Below are positions 60,214 to 64,000 of a stretch of 64,000 nt of DNA, piece by piece (within the stretch, counting starts at the first letter, position 1; the number at the start of each line of letters is the position of its first letter). This DNA comes from DATMFV01 sp035555975 (lineage in GTDB: Bacteria > Verrucomicrobiota > Verrucomicrobiia > Chthoniobacterales > Chthoniobacteraceae). The notes below the pieces were generated by a model. The model was not told the DNA's origin. It was given only the letters and a program-made list of their open reading frames with translations, and made no database searches. The translations under genes were made by a program, and so were the position numbers. The stretch is from contig DATMFV010000004.1 of assembly GCA_035555975.1 (NCBI GenBank), positions 23,961-87,960 on the forward strand, in the 5' to 3' direction.

Positions 60214-61776
60214 TTATTCCCGCGCCCGGTCGGCCATTTGCGTCACTTCCCGGTATTGACGCCGGAAATGATCGCCCAACTCGCGGGAAAGCCGCACCTG
60301 ATCCATCCGGCTCCCGGTGGAAAGGAGGGGGCGCAGGCGGTGAAGGGCGGCATCGTAGTCGATCGCCGTGATTTCGTCAAACCGCGCCGTCGCTTCCCTG
60401 GGGAAACCGTTGCGGATCAACGCGCGCCATGCTTCGCACAATTCGTCGTGCGCGTCGATCGCCATGGCCCCGATGACAAAGCCGATGGTGCGGAAAAGCC
60501 GCGCCGTCCATTCGGGGTGATAGACAAAGGTCGATTCGCGGTAGGGGTCGACCTCCGGGTCGGAGCGGAGTGCGGCCCATTGCGGCTCGTAAAGCGAAGG
60601 GAGCACCGGCAGACGCCGCAGCGCATGGCGTTGAGGGCCGCCGGGCGTGCCGACCTTCCAGTTCCAGAGTTTCTGCCCCTCGGGCGCCATGACAAAACGG
60701 ATGAACTCCCGCGCCAGCGCTTCGTGCGGAGCCCCGCGCAGGAGGCCGATCGGGTCGCTCCCGAAGGAGGAACCGTCGCGCGGGGTGACATACTCCATGC
60801 GTGAACTCCCGTCCGGACGCCGGACCGCCTCGCTCTGGTAGCGCCCGTAAAAGTCGATCACCATGCCCGCCGCCGCGTCGCCCGATTCGACATCCCACGG
60901 CACTTTCGACGCGGAATCGGTAAAATACCGGGCATTGGCGCTGATGCGCCGGATCAAACGCATGGCCCGCGCCCAGCCGTCGGCGACCGTGCCCCCCTCG
61001 GCGATCGTTGCGGCGATCTGCTGCTGCACCAGCATCTCGAACGCCTTGGCTGCCGAACCGCTCTGCGTCGGGTCGGAAAGGGCGATCCTGCCGAACAGGC
61101 GCGGGTCGGCCAGATCGCTCCACGCCGTCGGCGGGGTGGTGATCCCGGCCCGCGCCAGCGCCTCCCGGTGGTAACAGATCCCGAATGCCGAAAGGGCCGC
61201 GCCGATCCAGCGCCCCTCGCGGTCCCAGTACGGTTCGCCGCCGACCGATGGCGGGACCCCGGCCACCATCTCCAGCAGGCCGCAGTTGACCAGCCGCCCG
61301 GCGGCCGCCTGTTGGGAAAAATCGTAGCTCCCGCCGCCGAAAAGGAGGTCGACCCCGCACGAAACCGGCGATTCCAGGAACGCCTTGCGCGCCTGCGCCG
61401 CGATGCTCTCTTCTCCCGGGGCGACCTGCGGGTTGTCAAAGGCGGCTTCGACCTCGCGGGTCCATTGGCGGCCAAGGTCTCTCTCCCAATAAAGGCGAAA
61501 CGCCCCGAGGTATTCCGAAGCGAGGTAGCGGGCGATCTCGCTGCCGCCGCCCGGGGTGCGCCAGTCGATCGCGACCGTGCGGCCGGTCCGTTCCCGGTAC
61601 TCCCGGGCAAAGGCCGCCGCAAACTCGCTCCGCGTCGCTTCGTTGTGCGGCGTCATGATCACGAGCGTTTCGTCCGCCTCGCTCCCCACCCCCTGCCCGC
61701 GCGGGCGCAGCACCATCGGCAGCGCGATCACCGCCGCGAGCAACAGCACAAAAAGAAAGGAGGAACGGTGGTTCAT
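60214..61776 (-). CDS. ABC transporter substrate-binding protein with long C-terminal region
   Basis: Extracellular solute-binding protein of the ferric/spermidine type (SBP_bac family), 520 residues from the ATG at 61776. A membrane anchor/signal segment (SSFLFVLLLAAVIALPMVL) precedes EADETLVIMTPHNEATRSEF and a binding fold with GVDLLFGGGSYDFSQQAAAG and RIALSDPTQSGSAAKAFEML. The last 150 residues exceed the usual length (about 340 residues) and are helical. Coupled to the ATPase gene by TGATG. Ligand unknown; Fe3+ is one option. Confidence 0.85.
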   Translation of the reverse strand: MNHRSSFLFVLLLAAVIALPMVLRPRGQGVGSEADETLVIMTPHNEATRSEFAAAFAREYRERTGRTVAIDWRTPGGGSEIARYLASEYLGAFRLYWERDLGRQWTREVEAAFDNPQVAPGEESIAAQARKAFLESPVSCGVDLLFGGGSYDFSQQAAAGRLVNCGLLEMVAGVPPSVGGEPYWDREGRWIGAALSAFGICYHREALARAGITTPPTAWSDLADPRLFGRIALSDPTQSGSAAKAFEMLVQQQIAATIAEGGTVADGWARAMRLIRRISANARYFTDSASKVPWDVESGDAAAGMVIDFYGRYQSEAVRRPDGSSRMEYVTPRDGSSFGSDPIGLLRGAPHEALAREFIRFVMAPEGQKLWNWKVGTPGGPQRHALRRLPVLPSLYEPQWAALRSDPEVDPYRESTFVYHPEWTARLFRTIGFVIGAMAIDAHDELCEAWRALIRNGFPREATARFDEITAIDYDAALHRLRPLLSTGSRMDQVRLSRELGDHFRRQYREVTQMADRARE

Positions 61777-62831
61777 CACAAAGCAAACACCATGAGGTCG
61801 TCGCGCTCCACCGTTAGCAGGCACGGCTCGCCTGCCTGCCGCGCGGCGTCCGGCCTCGGGTTGAGTTCGTGGACTTTGATCCTGCCGACTTCGGTATCGA
61901 CTTCATACTGCGCCGTCTCGCCGAGGTAAACCCGCTGCGCCACCCGCCCGGGGAGGGTCAACGCCCCCGGAGCGGCTTCCGCAACCATCCTCCACGCTTC
62001 CGGGCGGATCGAAACGCTCACCGCTTCCCCTTTGGCGAACGCGACCTCGCGCGCCAGTTCCCACCGTTCCCCCGCCACCTCCAGCAGGCGCGGTCCCACG
62101 ACCACGGCGGGGAAAAAATTGGTCTCGCCGATAAAGTCGGCCACAAAACGGGTCGCCGGTTGGCGGTAGACCCTCTCCGGCGTGCCGATCTGGCAAATCC
62201 GCCCGCTTTCAAGCACGGCAATCCGGTCCGCGACGGAAAGCGCCTCCTTCTGGTCGTGGGTGACGTAGATCGCCGTCAATCCCGCCTCCTTGCAGATGCG
62301 GCGGATCTCGGTGCGCATCTCCAGCCGCAGCTTGGCGTCGAGGTTGGAGAGCGGTTCATCCAGCAGCAGGCAGCGGGGGCGGATCACCAGCGCCCGGGCG
62401 AGCGCCACGCGCTGTTGTTGCCCGCCGGAAAGCTGGTGGATGCTCCGCGTCCCATACCCTTCCATGCGGACGGCGGCGAGCGCTTCCCCGACGCGCCGGA
62501 CGATTTCGTCTTTCGGCACGCGCGCCTCCTCCAGCCCGAACGCCACGTTTTGCGCGACGTTCTTGTGCGGCCAGAGCGCGTAATTCTGGAAGACCATCCC
62601 GGTCCGGCGCAGGTGCGGCGGCTGGCGGGTCACCTCCTCGCCGCCAAAGCGGATCGACCCCTCCTCGGGGAGCAAAAAACCGGCAAGACAACGAAGGAGC
62701 GTCGTCTTGCCGCAGCCGCTGGGGCCGAGGAGAAAAAACATCTCGCCCGGCTCGATCTCGAGGTCGACCGAATCGAGAGCCAGGGTGGAGCCGAAACGCT
62801 TGGTAAGCTGCCGGATGGAGACACCGATCAC
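61776..62831 (-). CDS. ABC transporter ATP-binding protein (FbpC/PotA type)
   Basis: Importer ATPase of 351 residues starting at a GTG. Walker A is LLGPSGCGKTTLLRC, signature HQLSGGQQQRVALARAL, Walker B CLLLDEPLSNLDAKL. A C-terminal TOBE domain (about residues 275-345) is typical of the iron, polyamine and sugar importer class. It precedes the binding protein gene with a TGATG overlap. The membrane permease expected for this system is not in the window, although genes on both sides are visible. Confidence 0.93.
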   Translation of the reverse strand: MIGVSIRQLTKRFGSTLALDSVDLEIEPGEMFFLLGPSGCGKTTLLRCLAGFLLPEEGSIRFGGEEVTRQPPHLRRTGMVFQNYALWPHKNVAQNVAFGLEEARVPKDEIVRRVGEALAAVRMEGYGTRSIHQLSGGQQQRVALARALVIRPRCLLLDEPLSNLDAKLRLEMRTEIRRICKEAGLTAIYVTHDQKEALSVADRIAVLESGRICQIGTPERVYRQPATRFVADFIGETNFFPAVVVGPRLLEVAGERWELAREVAFAKGEAVSVSIRPEAWRMVAEAAPGALTLPGRVAQRVYLGETAQYEVDTEVGRIKVHELNPRPDAARQAGEPCLLTVERDDLMVFAL

Positions 62832-62897
62832 CCCCGCATTACGCCTCAGGAACGCCCTCCCCGCAAGCCAAACCGGCTCCCGTTTTCCGATCGGAGA

Positions 62898-63806
62898 TCA
62901 CGGCTTTCCCGTATGCCGGGCGAGCCGACGCCGGGTCATCCAGACGCCGACCCCGAGGCCGCTGATCATCAGGAGGGAGACGCCCGGTTCCGGGATCGTC
63001 CGGAGGCGGATGTTGTCGAGATAGAAGTCGTTGTCGATCGTGCTCCCGGTGAAGCTCATCCCCATGCGAACCGAATTGTTGTAGCCGGGGTCGATCGCCT
63101 TCAGGGCGGACGGCATCAGGTTGACCACGGAAGTGGAAAAAGCCGGTTCGCTTTCCCCGCGCCGGGTGATCGTAAAATCATAGCTCAACCCGACGTTGGC
63201 GGGATTGGCCCCGGGCGCGGAAAATGAGTTGATCGAAAAGCTGACTTCGTACCAGACCCCCGCCTGGACGGAAAGCACGTCGGTCGGGATGGCGGTCATC
63301 TGCGAAGTCAGCGTTTCCGTGTTGGGGTTGGTCAGGTAGCTGATCGTGCCGCCCGAAAGCCGCAGGCCGGCAATGTAACGCCCGGCGGAAGCGGCCCCGT
63401 CGTCGAGCCGGAAGAAAGCGCCTTGATCGGGAGTGGTGGGAGCCTGAAAGTCAAAACTCCAGACATAGCTGGAATTGGCGGTGATCTTCAATTCCTGCGT
63501 CCCGGTGGGATTGTCCGGGGCCGGGGTGGTTCTCAGGGTGACGCTTGAGGTGCCGCCCGACTTGACCACATGAAGCACGCGGTCCGTCGCCGACAGACTC
63601 TCCACAGTATAGCTGGAAGTCACGCCCGTGGCGTTGCTGATGCCGGTAAACGAAGTCCCCGCCGTGGTCAACGGGCCCAATGGGTAGTCATTGAAATCAA
63701 CATCCAGATGGTTGATGATCGCTGCCTGCGCGTTGACCGCCATCAGGACGGGAAAAGCGAGGGTGAGAAGCGGCTTGATGAAAACGGAGGCGGGGCGTGA
63801 TTTCAT
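62898..63806 (-). CDS. PEP-CTERM sorted secreted protein
   Basis: A 302-residue protein with signal peptide (FIKPLLTLAFPVLMAVNAQA), a beta-rich body resembling a concanavalin-like fold (VWSFDFQAPTTPDQGAFFRL), and a C-terminal signal IPEPGVSLLMISGLGVGVWM followed by TRRR. Function unknown; likely cell-surface or EPS-associated. It lies 66 bp upstream of the ABC ATPase on the same strand. Confidence 0.88.
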   Translation of the reverse strand: MKSRPASVFIKPLLTLAFPVLMAVNAQAAIINHLDVDFNDYPLGPLTTAGTSFTGISNATGVTSSYTVESLSATDRVLHVVKSGGTSSVTLRTTPAPDNPTGTQELKITANSSYVWSFDFQAPTTPDQGAFFRLDDGAASAGRYIAGLRLSGGTISYLTNPNTETLTSQMTAIPTDVLSVQAGVWYEVSFSINSFSAPGANPANVGLSYDFTITRRGESEPAFSTSVVNLMPSALKAIDPGYNNSVRMGMSFTGSTIDNDFYLDNIRLRTIPEPGVSLLMISGLGVGVWMTRRRLARHTGKP

Positions 63807-63918
63807 GGTAGTTCTGTTTGGATCGGTTGGGGCGGGGAAGCTTCAGAGGCTGTGAAAAGATGATTTTAATGGCCTCGGAGTACCTATTTTTAGCCTATAA
63901 CGAAATTCCGACGACCGC

Positions 63919-63937
63919 CTGTATTCAGGGAATACAG
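63919..63937. promoter_or_regulatory. Candidate operator upstream of the PEP-CTERM gene
   Basis: CTGTATTC-AGG-GAATACAG is a perfect 8-bp inverted repeat with a 3-bp spacer, 113 bp upstream of the PEP-CTERM start. It could be a regulator site. The 13-bp gap between CTG and CAG does not fit a standard LexA box. Confidence 0.3.
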
Positions 63938-64000
63938 AAGGGAGGAAGAATGCAGTTAGAGGCAAAAAGAGGTGCTCCATGGCCTTTGAAGGACTTTTTT

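Noticed and set aside
63919..63937. LexA box
   Set aside because: The gap between CTG and CAG is 13 bases rather than 10 and no SOS gene is adjacent; kept only as a generic inverted repeat.
63843..63980. 45-codon frame on the minus strand upstream of the PEP-CTERM gene
   Set aside because: No good ribosome binding site and no recognisable sequence; it overlaps the inverted repeat and is probably leader or promoter DNA.

Overview
The window is chromosomal DNA from a GC-rich, LPS-bearing (Gram-negative) bacterium. I infer Verrucomicrobiota, probably Opitutae-like. Reasons: kdsA and lptABC sit beside an HPr kinase/HPr/enzyme I set, there are two PEP-CTERM proteins, a DUF1844 protein, a prepilin-like protein of the H-X9-DG type, many Gfo/Idh and TIM-barrel sugar genes, and dispersed palindromic repeats. 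This is a judgement from gene content; no rRNA or tRNA gene is visible. No CRISPR array, prophage or intact transposase was found.

Layout. (1) 1-20 kb, all on the minus strand: a housekeeping run. In transcription order it reads DUF1844, kdsA, lptC, lptA, lptB, hpf, hprK, ptsH (HPr), ptsI, hflX, purH, pdxJ, acpS, moxR, DUF58, transglutaminase, lepA, lysC and a Gfo/Idh gene that runs off the left edge. It links KDO supply and LPS export, ribosome hibernation and a regulatory PTS without any visible enzyme II. (2) 20-24 kb: an Old-Yellow-Enzyme-like reductase and a DapA-superfamily aldolase, divergent from an AraC regulator. (3) 24-30 kb: an isocitrate/isopropylmalate-type dehydrogenase, divergent from transketolase, NDH-2, an SDR dehydrogenase and DUF488. 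(4) 30-36 kb: a metal-uptake block (TIGR03943 protein, DUF318 permease, znuB, znuC, znuA) with a candidate Fur-family operator before znuA, then a long NfeD protease. (5) 36-40 kb: an unknown membrane-anchored protein coupled to a DUF2236 protein, then phosphotransacetylase and a separate P-loop/DRTGG protein, as if a long-form Pta were split.

(6) 40-54 kb: the accessory part. It holds a prepilin-like protein, a 1247-residue secreted LamG/toroid/CARDB-like protein and a PEP-CTERM protein, divergent from a GntR-LacI hybrid regulator. Next come a 940-residue FAD oxidoreductase with two FAD modules facing an AraC regulator across twin TTTCGCGAAA sites, a LacI regulator, and a Gfo/Idh dehydrogenase with a TIM-barrel isomerase. 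This looks like glycan or sugar-acid use under several local regulators. (7) 54-64 kb: a small CxxC protein and a TonB receptor (possibly copper), a FIST protein, a short DUF1015 protein, rpmA and rplU, a binding protein and ATPase of an ABC importer without its permease, and a PEP-CTERM protein.

The most unusual non-coding signals are a hairpin repeat with compensatory stem changes (three copies), a CTAG-bounded MITE-like element whose first bases form the stop codons of two unrelated genes, and a perfect 25-bp inverted repeat after the transglutaminase gene.
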